The notes beneath the pieces are model-generated. The model made no database searches. It was not told the DNA's origin and saw only the letters and a program-made list of their open reading frames with translations. The translations under genes were made by a program, and so were the position numbers. Below are positions 48,470 to 56,201 of a DNA stretch of 64,000 bases, in pieces. Numbering within the stretch: the first letter of the stretch is position 1; every line of letters starts with the position of its first letter. This DNA comes from Bosea sp. (in: a-proteobacteria) (GTDB lineage: Bacteria; Pseudomonadota; Alphaproteobacteria; Rhizobiales; Beijerinckiaceae), in assembly GCA_023910605.1 (NCBI GenBank), contig JAAVVV010000001.1, positions 1,416,698-1,480,697 on the forward strand. Reading direction: 5' to 3'.

Positions 48470-48967
48470 TCAGTACCCGAGGAGCCAGGGGGCGAGCGGA
48501 ATCGGCAGGCCCAGAGCATATTTGAACAGGGCGGCGCACAGCGCCGTCATCACGGCGCCGAAGATCAGCACCTCCTTCCAGCGCGTCTCGGGCGAGGCGA
48601 AGGCGGAGACGATCGCCACCAGCGGCCCGGCCACGATGAGCCCGATGGGCGGCAGCGTGAACCCGCCCGGCAGGGTGCTGCCACGGATGGTCAGGGCGAA
48701 GAGGCAGGCGCCAAGCAGCACGAAGAACAGCCCGCGCACGGTCCAGCGATCAAGGCTCGGACCTTGCGTGCGCAGCGAGCCGAGCGTCAGCAGGAGCCCA
48801 AGGCCCGCCACGATCAGCCCGAGCGAGCGGGGCAGCATCCCGGGGCCCATGGCGCGCAACGTGCCCATTGAAAGATTGGAAGAGGCCCAGAAGGCCCCAA
48901 GTCCCAGCACGATCAGAAACAGGCCGCCCGCAAAATCCTGCGGAGCAGCGATTCGCACCTTGCCCAT
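48470..48967 (-). CDS. tripartite tricarboxylate transporter small membrane subunit (TctB)
   Basis: 165 residues, four hydrophobic helices, starting KVRIAAPQDFAGGLFLIVLGLGAFW and containing GPGMLPRSLGLIVAGLGLLL, a TctB sequence. First gene of the transporter operon. A start upstream of 48967 would run into the palindromic repeat at 49085 and is not credible. Confidence 0.88.
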   Translation of the reverse strand: MGKVRIAAPQDFAGGLFLIVLGLGAFWASSNLSMGTLRAMGPGMLPRSLGLIVAGLGLLLTLGSLRTQGPSLDRWTVRGLFFVLLGACLFALTIRGSTLPGGFTLPPIGLIVAGPLVAIVSAFASPETRWKEVLIFGAVMTALCAALFKYALGLPIPLAPWLLGY

Positions 48968-49084
48968 ACGTCGTTCACCCGTCCCTGGATTGTGCTGTTG
49001 TTTTCCGTCGAATAAGCAAGTTTGACGACCTTTGTCCATGGCGCAGGGCTGCAAGGGTCCGTCTTCCGGGGGAAAGGCCAGAAT

Positions 49085-49232
49085 GCGTACCGATACGCCG
49101 TCATTGCGAGCGCAGCGAAGCAATCCATACTGCGGCGCAGAAAAGACGGCGGCGTACAAAGGGCTGCGGCGTACAAAGGGCTGGATTGCTTCGCTGCGCT
49201 CGCAATGACGATGTGACTCACCCCGCACCTGC
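49085..49232. repeat. 148-bp palindromic repeat, copy 1
   Basis: Outer arms GTCATTGCGAGCGCAGCGAA.. and its exact inverse near 49182-49210 make a 28-bp hairpin arm. Between them lie GCGGCG(T/C)ACAAAGGGCT twice in tandem. It matches copy 2 with only five substitutions in 148 bases. The core GTCATTGCGAGCG..AGCAATCC is a palindrome type seen widely in bacterial genomes. Confidence 0.92.
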
Positions 49233-49465
49233 CGGCTCACCCGTCTGCCCGCGCACGCGCAGCCAGTGCATCAGCAGCGCCGCGCCCAGAGCCGTGCCGC
49301 CGGTGAGCGCATAGGTCGGGCTCGCCGTCAGGAGCAGGAAGCCGCCGCCTCGATCCACGGGCTGCTCAGGCGCACGCTGGAAGCCGGATCGCGCGAGATC
49401 GTCACCGTTGCGGCTCAGGACGAGTTCGTGAGCCCCTCGCGCCAGTTTGCGGTGGAGACGGTGTA

Positions 49466-49613
49466 GCGTACCGATACGCCGTCATTGCGAGCGCAGCGAA
49501 GCAATCCAGGCTGCGGCGCAGAAAAGACGGCGGCGCACAAAGGGCTACGGCGCACAAAGGGCTGGATTGCTTCGCTGCGCTCGCAATGACGATGTGACTC
49601 ACCCCGCACCTGC
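49466..49613. repeat. 148-bp palindromic repeat, copy 2
   Basis: Same orientation as copy 1, 381 bases further on. The repeat begins at the last base of a plus-strand stop codon (TAG, 49464-49466) and ends one base before the mosaic pseudogene tail, so the repeat lies exactly between broken genes. Confidence 0.92.
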
Positions 49614-49805
49614 TGGCACTGGTTCTTCCTGATCCGGGCTGCGCCCTTCACGGAACGCCTGATCGGCGCGGACACGGATGGCTACTGGCTGCAAAAGTGC
49701 GGCTCCGGCTCGGCCGGGCTCGGCATCGCCAACCCGGTGGGCCAGATAGGGTCGGGCGCCATGATGCTCGAGCGCCTCGACGAGCGCGAGGCGGCGCTGC
49801 AATAA
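49614..49805 (+). pseudogene. mosaic tail: haloacetate-dehalogenase-like fragment joined to tartrate/isopropylmalate-dehydrogenase-like end
   Basis: The open frame WHWFFLIRAAPFTERLIGAD resembles the middle of alpha/beta hydrolase dehalogenases (WHWFFL...P.PERLIGADP). After a short odd stretch it continues GLGIANPVGQIGSGAMMLER, the end region of decarboxylating isopropylmalate/tartrate dehydrogenases (IANP.G.IWS.AMML), then a stop. Neither family's remaining parts are present. Two gene fragments seem to be fused in frame. Assignments are by motif recall. Confidence 0.6.
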
Positions 49806-49897
49806 GGGCCAGCCCGTCTTGACGGTCAGGTCGTTTCAGCAGGATAAGCCTTAATCGCACCTGCCTAGCGTAAAATCGACGAAAGCGCGTCTCCGTC

Positions 49898-50635
49898 ATG
49901 GATATCACCTCTGGCCAGTTCTGGCTCTCGGTCCTCCAGATCGTCTGGATCGACCTTCTCCTGTCGGGCGACAATGCGGTCGTGATCGCGCTGGCCTGCC
50001 GCTCTCTGCCCGAGAAGCAGCGCAAGCTTGGCATCTGGCTCGGCGCTGGTGCCGCCATCGCGCTGCGCATCATCTTCGCGCTGATCGTGTCCTACCTGAT
50101 GGGGCTGCCCTTCCTGAAGGTGATCGGCGGCCTGCTCCTGTTCTGGATCGCGGTGAAGCTCGTCGTCGGCGAGGAGGAGGGGCACGAGAGCATCGAAAGC
50201 TCCGACAATCTCTGGCGCGCCGTCCGCACCATCGCCATCGCCGACGCCGTGATGAGCCTCGACAACGTCATCGCCATCGCGGCGGCCTCGCGCGGCCACC
50301 CGGAGCTGTTCATCTTCGGGCTGCTGCTGTCGATCCCGCTCATCATCTACGGCTCGCAGGTGATCCTCGGCCTGCTCACCCGTTTCCCGATCCTGATCTG
50401 GATGGGCGCCGCGCTGCTGGGCTGGATCGCGGGCGAAATGATCCTGAGCGACGTCGCCGTGCTCAACTGGCTCAAGACCGCCATGCCGTCCTGGGTCGGC
50501 CCCGTGCCGCTCGATGTCAGCCCGACAGGGCTTGGGCCCACGCCGCTGCCCCATTACGGCGCGGCTGTCCTCGGCGCGCTCATCGTGGCGGCGGCGGGCT
50601 ATGTCATCAAGAGCAGGCGCGCCAGCGCCGCCTGA
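49898..50635 (+). CDS. TerC family membrane protein (YjbE type)
   Basis: 245 residues, seven predicted helices. TerC-family marks: LLLSGDNAVVIALA in helix 1 with the conserved Asp and Asn, and IADAVMSLDNVIAIAAA later, both lining a presumed metal path. YjbE/TerC proteins act in metal ion (Mn, Ca) export or tellurite resistance. I looked for a manganese riboswitch upstream and saw none. No strong ribosome binding site precedes the ATG. Confidence 0.92.
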   Translation: MDITSGQFWLSVLQIVWIDLLLSGDNAVVIALACRSLPEKQRKLGIWLGAGAAIALRIIFALIVSYLMGLPFLKVIGGLLLFWIAVKLVVGEEEGHESIESSDNLWRAVRTIAIADAVMSLDNVIAIAAASRGHPELFIFGLLLSIPLIIYGSQVILGLLTRFPILIWMGAALLGWIAGEMILSDVAVLNWLKTAMPSWVGPVPLDVSPTGLGPTPLPHYGAAVLGALIVAAAGYVIKSRRASAA

Positions 50636-50668
50636 TCCTGAACTGACGCACCCGCCCCGGCGGGTGCG

Positions 50669-51319
50669 TCACAGCGCGATCGCCAGCGCGTAGCGCCGTC
50701 CATCCCTCTCGATGAGGCGCGTGGTGATGGCAGGCGCAAGCCGGCCCGCCACCATCCAGCCGCCTTCTTGCGACGGCAGAACCGGGTTCAGATCCGTCTG
50801 CGGAAGGCCGGCGCCGGCCCATTTGCCGTGGGCCTCCTTGGCGGCCCACAGGCAGGCGAAGCCCGGCCAGAGCGCGTCCAGGCTCAAGCTGCCAAGCCAG
50901 GCCTGTTCATCCGGATGCAGCGCCGCGAGCGGGATGGAGCCTTCCCCCACCGCCTCGATGTCGGCGCCCACCGGCTGCATGGCGAGCGCTGTGAGCACGA
51001 GCCCGTCGCGCGTGGCGTGGCTGGCGTGAAGCCCTTGTGCCGAAGGCGCGCGAACCAGCAGCCGTCCGGCTGGCTCGTGGTCCAGCGTCACGGCGTCAAC
51101 CGCCACACCGGCCTGGGCCGCGATCACGGCGCGGCTGATGGCATGGCGCAACGCGCTGCGCTCCAGCCGCGTGCGCGGCTTCTCGCCGGTCGCGATCAGC
51201 CAGGCGGCGGGCAGGGCGTCGGCGCGGCGGATCGTCTCGAACCAGAGCATGGGCCACGATGGGCCGCAGGCCTGCGCCGCGTCAATGTGCGCGCGGTGGC
51301 TGGCCGGGCAAGGCGGCAT
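50669..51319 (-). CDS. 4'-phosphopantetheinyl transferase (Sfp type)
   Basis: 216 residues. The two magnesium-binding motifs are present: PVGADIEAVGEG and LWAAKEAHGKWAG (normally WxxKEAxxK). It transfers the phosphopantetheine arm of CoA to a carrier protein. The target is unknown, since no polyketide or peptide synthase is in the window. GAAGG precedes the ATG by seven bases. It is divergent from the gene at 51337 with only 17 bases between the starts. Confidence 0.9.
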   Translation of the reverse strand: MPPCPASHRAHIDAAQACGPSWPMLWFETIRRADALPAAWLIATGEKPRTRLERSALRHAISRAVIAAQAGVAVDAVTLDHEPAGRLLVRAPSAQGLHASHATRDGLVLTALAMQPVGADIEAVGEGSIPLAALHPDEQAWLGSLSLDALWPGFACLWAAKEAHGKWAGAGLPQTDLNPVLPSQEGGWMVAGRLAPAITTRLIERDGRRYALAIAL

Positions 51320-51336
51320 GCTGTAGCCTTCAGGCC

Positions 51337-52002
51337 ATGACGCTGCCGAACCGGGTCACCCCCTTCATGAGCCTCGAGGCGGCGCCCGCGCGCGGCTTGC
51401 TGATGGGCAATCGCGGCGGGCGCTTCCATGATCCCGCCACGCGGGCGGTTCCGGGCCGCCCCTGGTGCAGCCGCCAGTGGATCTGCTGCGTGCTGTCGTT
51501 CAAGGGCCGCCAGCGCGCCGTCTGGGGCGCGGGCTACACCGAACTCTTCTTCTGCGACGAGGTGACAGCGCTGGCTTCGGGGCACCGGCCCTGCATGGAA
51601 TGCCGCCGGGCCGACGCCATGGCTTTTCGCAGCGCGACCATGATCGGCGGGGCGTTCGACCATATGCCCTCCTGCCCCGACCTCGACCGTCGCCTCGACG
51701 CGGAACGGCGCATCGGCCGCGCCCATCGCCGCCATGCGCGCGCCTGCGCCGGCCTGCCCGACGGGGCCATGCTCGGGCGTGGCGGGCAGGCCTTCGCGGT
51801 GAAGGCCGGCCGGCTGCTGCTGTGGTCGCAAGCCGGTTATGCGCGGGCGAGCCTGCCGTTGCCGGATGGCGAGGCGGAGGTCCTGACCCCGCCGGTGACG
51901 CTGGCCGCCCTCGCCGCAGGCTATCGGCCGCTCTGGCACCCCAGCGCGGCTCTGGCCGATGTCACGCCGGCTCGCGATCGCGCTCCGCCATCATCGCCTT
52001 GA
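51337..52002 (+). CDS. hypothetical protein with Ada-like RPCxxC motif
   Basis: 221 residues. No signal or membrane part. The segment ELFFCDEVTALASGHRPCMECRR is like the metal-binding element of Ada (EEA..AGYRPCKRC), with three Cys and a His near it. The rest has no domain I know, apart from a basic R/H cluster (RRIGRAHRRHARACAG). I recall similar proteins in Hyphomicrobiales without a known role. Its end overlaps the convergent GST gene by about 40 bases. A damage-sensing or DNA-repair job is possible but unproved. Confidence 0.75.
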   Translation: MTLPNRVTPFMSLEAAPARGLLMGNRGGRFHDPATRAVPGRPWCSRQWICCVLSFKGRQRAVWGAGYTELFFCDEVTALASGHRPCMECRRADAMAFRSATMIGGAFDHMPSCPDLDRRLDAERRIGRAHRRHARACAGLPDGAMLGRGGQAFAVKAGRLLLWSQAGYARASLPLPDGEAEVLTPPVTLAALAAGYRPLWHPSAALADVTPARDRAPPSSP

Positions 52003-52621
52003 AGGCCGGCCGCGCATGGCAGGCCGTCAGCCAGGCGTCGACATGCGGCGCGGCGGCGAACAACTCGGGCGCAGGCCTCGCATAGCGCATCACCTCGGCG
52101 AGATTGATGTCGGCCACGGTAAAGCGACCGCCGACCACGAAACCGGTGGCCGACAGCGCCTTGTCCAGCACGGCGAAGGGCTTGCGCAGCGCGGCCACTG
52201 CGGTGTCGGCCCTGGCGGCGTCGCGCTCCTCAGGCGGCTTCGCCATGCGGTTGTAGAGAATCTCGATCGTGTGCGGCTCGGCCGATGTCGCGGCCCAGAG
52301 CGTCCACATCGTCATCAGCCCGTCCTCGGCGATGTCCTTTGGCGCGAGCGGGCCGCCATGCTTCCTGGCGAGGTAGAGGTTGATCGCCAGCGATTCGGTC
52401 AGCACCAGCCCGTCATCGACGATGCAGGGGATCTGCCCGTTGGGATTGATGGCGAGGAAGTCCGCGCTCGCGGTGTGGGGGCCGGGGTGGCCTGCTCCGC
52501 CGCCGGGCAGGCGATAGGCCTGGATCACGGGCACCTGCTCGAAGGCCAGGCCCATCTCCTTGGCCAGCCAGATGTTGCGCGAGGCGCGCGAGCGGTGGAC
52601 GCCGTAAAGGGTGAAGGTCAT
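51962..52621 (-). CDS. glutathione S-transferase
   Basis: 219 residues. Thioredoxin-like N-terminal domain (LYGVHRSRASRNIWLAKEMGL, NPNGQIPCIVDDGLVLTESLAINLYLARKHG with the cis-Pro and TESLAI glutathione site), then the helical C-domain (FVVGGRFTVADINLAEVMRYAR). It conjugates or reduces using glutathione; the substrate is unknown. GAGGAA precedes the ATG. Its 3' end overlaps the convergent Ada-motif gene. Confidence 0.93.
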   Translation of the reverse strand: MTFTLYGVHRSRASRNIWLAKEMGLAFEQVPVIQAYRLPGGGAGHPGPHTASADFLAINPNGQIPCIVDDGLVLTESLAINLYLARKHGGPLAPKDIAEDGLMTMWTLWAATSAEPHTIEILYNRMAKPPEERDAARADTAVAALRKPFAVLDKALSATGFVVGGRFTVADINLAEVMRYARPAPELFAAAPHVDAWLTACHARPAFKAMMAERDREPA

Positions 52622-52707
52622 TGCGCTGGTTCCTCGTGAGCGAAAGGGCTCCCAAGCTATAGCCCCGCCTCAACCGGCGGGCCATGGCCCTGGCGCACGA
52701 GACCCAT

Positions 52708-52772
52708 GAACGAATGCCATGAACGAATGCCTCGAACGCAATCCAAGAACGCAATCCAAGAACGAATGCCAA
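52708..52772. repeat. tandem repeat, five 13-bp units
   Basis: Five copies in a row of a 13-base unit starting GAACG(A/C)A: GAACGAATGCCAT, GAACGAATGCCTC, GAACGCAATCCAA twice, GAACGAATGCCAA. It lies between the GST and acyl-CoA dehydrogenase genes. The copy number may vary between strains. Confidence 0.9.
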
Positions 52773-52839
52773 CGCTGGGGTCCGCCAGTGGCGGCCCTCA
52801 GCGCGCGCAGGAGCGCTCTTGCCTCGAACGCCGCGCTGC

Positions 52840-53997
52840 TCAACTCACTTGCCGCAGGGTCTCGCGGGCGATGACCAGGCGCTGCACTTCCGAAGTCCCT
52901 TCATAGATCCGTGTGATGCGCGCATCCCGCGCAAGGCGCTCGACCGGATAGTCGCGGCAGTAGCCCGCGCCGCCATGGATCTGGATGGCGGTGTCGGTGG
53001 CGCGGTGCGCCGCCTCCGATGCGAAGAGCTTGGCCATGGAGGCTTCCTTGGCGAAGGGCTCGCCGCGGTCCTTCTTCGCCGCCGCATCCATGATGAGCAG
53101 TCGCGAGGCGGCGAGATCGACCTCGCGGTCGGCGATCATCCATTGCAGGCCCTGGAAATCGGCGATGGCGCTGCCGAACTGCTTGCGCTCCCTGGCGTAG
53201 CTCTTGGCCGCGTCCATGGCCGCGCGCGCGATGCCGAGCGAGAGCGCCGCGACGCCGATGCGCCCGCCCGCCAATTCGCCCACCGCGATGCGAAAACCAT
53301 CATTCTCCCGCCCCATCAGGCAGGAGGCCGGCACGCGGCAGCCGTCGAAATGCACGATGTTGGTCGCCGAGCCGTGCTGGCCCATCTTGTGCTCCGCCTT
53401 GCCGATCGCGAGGCCCGGCGTGCCGGCCGGCACGAGAAAGACCGAGATGCCCTTGCCCTTCGGCGCGTCGGGGTCAGTCACCGCCCAGACCACGAAGACG
53501 CCGGCATATTCGGCGCTGGTGATGTAGATCTTGGCGCCGTCGAGCACATAGCTGTCGCCATCCTTGCGTGCCCGCATCCTCATGCCGGCCGGGTCGGAGC
53601 CGGCGCCGCTTTCGGTCAGGCAGAAGGCCCCGGCCGGATAGGTGCCGTCCGCCAGCTTCGGCAGATGCTCGGCTCGCTGCGCCTCGGTGCCGCAAGCCTG
53701 GATGACCTCGCCCACCATGTTTGTCACAGAGACGGTGACAGCGGTGGAGGCGCAGGCATAGGCGAGTTCCTCGATCGCCAGCGCGAAGGCGGCCGTGCCC
53801 GCTTCCGTGCCGCCATGCGCCGCCTTGACGTTCAGCGTCATGAAGCCGTTCTGCGCCAGCAGCGCGAGGTTTGCGAGCAGGTCGGCACGGCCCTCGCCAC
53901 GGTCCAGCGTCTCGGCGAAGGGCGCCAGCCGGTCCGCCGCCAGCTTGCGCGCCGCGTCGCGGATCATGATTTCTTCGTCAGTCAGGGCAAAGTGCAT
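52840..53997 (-). CDS. acyl-CoA dehydrogenase
   Basis: 385 residues, usual length. FAD enzyme that makes enoyl-CoA. Marks: FCLTESGAGSDPAGM (FAD/substrate loop), IYITSAEYAGVFVVWA, Arg-rich RERKQFGSAIADFQ, QIHGGAGYCRDYPVER, and the catalytic Glu366 in RIYEGTSEVQRLVIARE. The enzyme oxidises a short or branched acyl-CoA; the exact one is not evident. A single gene, with no thiolase or enoyl-CoA hydratase beside it. Confidence 0.95.
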   Translation of the reverse strand: MHFALTDEEIMIRDAARKLAADRLAPFAETLDRGEGRADLLANLALLAQNGFMTLNVKAAHGGTEAGTAAFALAIEELAYACASTAVTVSVTNMVGEVIQACGTEAQRAEHLPKLADGTYPAGAFCLTESGAGSDPAGMRMRARKDGDSYVLDGAKIYITSAEYAGVFVVWAVTDPDAPKGKGISVFLVPAGTPGLAIGKAEHKMGQHGSATNIVHFDGCRVPASCLMGRENDGFRIAVGELAGGRIGVAALSLGIARAAMDAAKSYARERKQFGSAIADFQGLQWMIADREVDLAASRLLIMDAAAKKDRGEPFAKEASMAKLFASEAAHRATDTAIQIHGGAGYCRDYPVERLARDARITRIYEGTSEVQRLVIARETLRQVS

Positions 53998-54229
53998 GTC
54001 GAGCCTCGTTGGGCGGCATTTTGGACGGCCGAGGGGCATGGGGCAATGCGCATCGCGCCGCATCGCAATTTTGTTCCATGCACGGCGCAGCGCCAGGGTA
54101 TGTCTCCCGCAGCTTGACGAAAGGTCATTGATTATAAAAACTCAGCACCAATCACAGCTTTAGACGCCTTTGCATGACAAAAACGTCAACTGGCTCCAAG
54201 TCACATCCTGAAAGCGGGTCTATCGGCCT

Positions 54230-55948
54230 ATGGTCCTGTACAACTCGTTCACGAGATTCAATCCCGGACGCTACGGCAACAAGTCGCTGGCGGAAGCTGC
54301 GGCTCTGACGTGCATCCTGGTCCTGGCGGCAATCCTCCGGTTTGTCGGGCTCGGCGATCTCGCGCTCTGGACCGACGAGGCGCTGACGATCGTCCTGGCG
54401 AAATGGTCGGTCGGCGAGATGCTGCGCTACCCAACCGATCCGACGCCTTTTCTGTATTACTGGCTGCATGGCCTGCTGTTCTCGCCGCTCGATTCGGCCG
54501 CCCGGATGCGCAGCCTCTCGGTCGGGGCAGGGGTGCTGTCCGTCGCGCTGATCTATGTCCTCGCGCGGCTGAGCTTCAATCGACGGATCGCGCTGTTCGC
54601 GGCTGCCTTGCTGGCGGTGTCGGGCTCCCACATCGCCTTCAGCCAGGAGGCGCGGCAATACAGCTTGCTCTTCTCGCTGACGCTTCTGAGCAGCATCGGC
54701 CTTGTGCTGTACGCGCGCTCGCTCGATGATGCCGCCGAAACTGAAGCGGGAAGGGCGTGGGCGAGGCGGCTGGGGCTTTCGCTGTTCTGCCTCGGCAATG
54801 TGCTGAGCTGGTATTCCCACGCGACCGCCGCCATCTGGATCGCGCTGACCAGCATCATGCTTCTCGGCGCGGCGCTCGCCGCCCCCGATCGGAAGGCTCG
54901 CCTGACGGAGGTGGCGCTGGCCTACGGAATCATGGCCATCTGCGCCGTTCCGGGCCTTCTGTGGATCCTTGCCGGCTACCGCTATGGCCACGAACATGTC
55001 GAATGGCTGCAGCAGCCCGGGCCTGTCCAGTTCATGAGCCGCGTCGCCGAGATCTATCTGCCCAGGGGCTTCTGGAATCTCCCCTGGATCAGCGGGCCGG
55101 AGGAGCGTCTGGTGATCAAGTCCGTCGTCGCGGCCGCCGGGGGGCTCGGCTTGATCGCTGCGGTGGTAAGGGCGCTGCCCGTGCTGAAGGCCAGGTTTCC
55201 GCGGCACAGATTGGCCTTGCTGCTGGTGTTGTCCTATCTGGCGGCGCCAGTCGTGATCTGGATCGTGGGCTTCGTCTCCCTTCCTGTCCTGCTGGCGCGG
55301 ACCGTGCTGTACAGTCTGCCGGGCTTCATCCTTCTGCTGGCGATCCTGCTGCCGGCTGAGGGCAAATGGGCGCTTCGGGCGCCGCTCGCGATCCTCGGCA
55401 TCTATCTCGCCTCGACGATCATCGAGATCCCGAGACGCGAGAAGGATGATTACCGGGGCGCGGCTGATCATCTGGCCGCCCATTTGCGGGCCGGCGACGT
55501 GATACTGGTCTGCCCGTCCTACGATTATCCGGGTCTGCGCCACGCCACGCAGGCGGTCATTCCCGCCCCTGTCCTGGCTGTGATGGGCGACGACAAGATC
55601 CTTCAGCTGGAGGCCGCTCTCGGCTCGGATTTGCGCTGGGACGAGAGCTTCCACCGCCTGGTTCTGGTGCCTGAGCTGGAAGCAAGGCTTGGCGCGCGGT
55701 TGGGAGAGGCTCCTGCGCCGTCCCTGCTGACGCCCGGCTCCGTCTGGCAGAGCCTTGCGCCCGGCGCGGCGGTCTGGCGCTTCGATGGGCGCTGCAAGGA
55801 TTCCTGGTCTCGGGATGATGTCCGGACGCATGCCGACAGGGCGGTCAACGGGCTGACGCTTGATCCGCAGGGAGGCTGGCGCCAGGTCAGCTGGGTGGAC
55901 GGAAAGCTCCGCCTGCAGATCAGCCGTTACGTCCGGGCGATGCCCTAG
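54230..55948 (+). CDS. GT-C membrane glycosyltransferase (GT39/ArnT-like)
   Basis: 572 residues. About ten hydrophobic helices in the first ~395 residues, then a soluble domain of about 175. The first loop has LWTDEALTIVLAK with the Asp-Glu pair typical of GT-C enzymes that use a polyprenyl-phosphate sugar, and SFSQEARQYSLLF-like motif near residue 140. It should transfer a sugar to lipid or protein on the outer face of the inner membrane. Acceptor and donor are unknown. Base use is like its neighbours. Confidence 0.88.
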   Translation: MVLYNSFTRFNPGRYGNKSLAEAAALTCILVLAAILRFVGLGDLALWTDEALTIVLAKWSVGEMLRYPTDPTPFLYYWLHGLLFSPLDSAARMRSLSVGAGVLSVALIYVLARLSFNRRIALFAAALLAVSGSHIAFSQEARQYSLLFSLTLLSSIGLVLYARSLDDAAETEAGRAWARRLGLSLFCLGNVLSWYSHATAAIWIALTSIMLLGAALAAPDRKARLTEVALAYGIMAICAVPGLLWILAGYRYGHEHVEWLQQPGPVQFMSRVAEIYLPRGFWNLPWISGPEERLVIKSVVAAAGGLGLIAAVVRALPVLKARFPRHRLALLLVLSYLAAPVVIWIVGFVSLPVLLARTVLYSLPGFILLLAILLPAEGKWALRAPLAILGIYLASTIIEIPRREKDDYRGAADHLAAHLRAGDVILVCPSYDYPGLRHATQAVIPAPVLAVMGDDKILQLEAALGSDLRWDESFHRLVLVPELEARLGARLGEAPAPSLLTPGSVWQSLAPGAAVWRFDGRCKDSWSRDDVRTHADRAVNGLTLDPQGGWRQVSWVDGKLRLQISRYVRAMP

Positions 55949-56160
55949 GAACCACCGGGAGGGGGGTCCGCTCGGCTCGCCAGAACGCGCTGGGGCAGGG
56001 AGGTCGGCTCCAGCAGCGCGCGCCATGCATCCTCGCACCGGCCAATCATGGGTCGATCATCGCGGTCGGCGCCTGTATTGAGTAAAGCGTCGTTCCCGCC
56101 CGGCTGAAGGATGACGACCCTCGTCCTTTTCGTGACGGTGCTGGGGAGTCGCGCAAGCAT
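55949..56160 (-). pseudogene. fragment resembling an SGNH hydrolase
   Basis: On the minus strand the reading GGMLARLPSTVTKRTRVVIL continues QPGGND, like the middle of a GDSL/SGNH arylesterase (VVILQPGGND). It then drifts into unrelated sequence and ends about one base after the GT-C gene. No start, GDSL box or catalytic Asp-His is found. A short run at 55978-55991 (CGCCAGAACGCGCTG region) is almost the same as the 3' end of the kinase gene at 56215, hinting at a small duplication. Weak call. Confidence 0.4.
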
Positions 56161-56201
56161 GCCGCCATGACTGTCGCCACCGTTGCAGGGCGCGACGGCT
56201 C

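Larger units (their letters stand above)
48968..49897. other. gene graveyard with repeats between tctB and terC
   Basis: 930 bases without an intact gene. It holds two near-identical 148-bp palindromic repeats (49085 and 49466), and gene tails on both strands: on the plus strand 49341-49466 reads LLRRTLEAGSREIVTVAAQDE to a stop, on the minus strand a hydrophobic tail with TGGTALGAALLMHWLRVRG ends at about 49217 inside the first repeat, and a mosaic tail sits at 49614-49805. The families of the first two tails are not recognised. The pattern is of repeated deletion and insertion. Confidence 0.6.

Noticed and set aside
49806..49897. Manganese (yybP-ykoY) riboswitch before the TerC gene
   Set aside because: The leader is short and shows no matching stem set or conserved loops.
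52708..52772. CRISPR array
   Set aside because: Units are 13 bases with no spacers; it is a simple tandem repeat.
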